Below the pieces are notes generated by a model, which searched no databases, was not told the origin of the DNA, and worked only from the letters and a program-made list of their open reading frames with translations. A stretch of 51,852 bases of DNA, from positions 1 through 51,852 of the forward strand of contig DESK01000016.1 of assembly GCA_002361955.1 (NCBI GenBank), given 5' to 3'. Positions 51,797 to 51,852 of this stretch are shown here, piece after piece. The first letter of the stretch is position 1, and the number at the start of each line of letters is the position of its first letter. The DNA is from Lachnospiraceae bacterium UBA3316. Its GTDB lineage: Bacteria; Bacillota; Clostridia; Lachnospirales; Lachnospiraceae. Position numbers and translations under genes: made by a program.

Positions 51797-51852
51797 AACC
51801 AGGATGCTCAGAAATAGGAATGGCGGTGGAAAGTTTGAAACAAATAAGTAGA

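Overview
The window looks like chromosome of an anaerobic gut Firmicute of the class Clostridia, most likely Lachnospiraceae. This rests on moderate-to-high GC housekeeping genes with AAAGGAGG-type ribosome binding sites, a tryptophan T-box, an L10 leader, the pfkA-dnaX-ybaB-recR block, a dockerin-bearing glycosidase and a B12 riboswitch. This is inference from gene content; no search was run.

Layout. 1-506 (minus strand): edge-truncated secreted Ig-like protein. 803-8599: operon-like group of a membrane serine/threonine kinase, an 80-residue membrane protein overlapping its 3' end, and an 1873-residue surface protein built of Ig-like repeats. 8601-11899: carB with its own promoter and an operator-like palindrome. 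12092-13230: L10 leader, rplJ, rplL, terminator. 13250-19711: Trp T-box, then trpE-G-D-C-B-A with no trpF. 19800-22527: an AT-richer cassette of an ImmA-type protease, a class III nucleotide cyclase fused to a Nudix-like domain, and a three-TM effector-like protein. It resembles a Pycsar anti-phage locus and is the best candidate here for an unusual system. 22557-26416: pfkA, dnaX, ybaB, recR. 26529-26602: tRNA-Pro(CGG). 26854-30063: eroded glycosidase fragments, ending in an in-frame chimera of a glycosidase tail and the DNA-binding half of an AraC regulator. 30199-35040: intact secreted GH63-like enzyme with FIVAR repeats and a dockerin.

35175-43584: a cobalamin-riboswitch operon. It encodes an exported CbiK-type cobaltochelatase lipoprotein, a NEAT-like two-domain surface protein, a B12/haem-type ABC importer (lipoprotein, permease, ATPase), the C20-methyltransferase cbiL, and an ABC-2 transporter pair. 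The set suggests capture, possible metallation and import of a tetrapyrrole, feeding corrinoid synthesis. 43715-46321: a CsoR-type operator and a copper ATPase whose C-terminus is an in-frame CopZ domain with its own internal ribosome binding site. 46330-48145: larE (behind a leader carrying a MITE-like insertion) and tcdA. 48440-51166: pabA-pabB-pabC for p-aminobenzoate. 51305-51718: a PrcB-domain lipoprotein.

Repeats include an exact 55-nt direct repeat at 12026 and 41183, the second copy of which supplies the 3' end of an ABC ATPase gene. A second family with TACTGTTCA / GTTACTGTGAA ends occurs near 35225, 46410 and 51770. All comparisons were done by eye.
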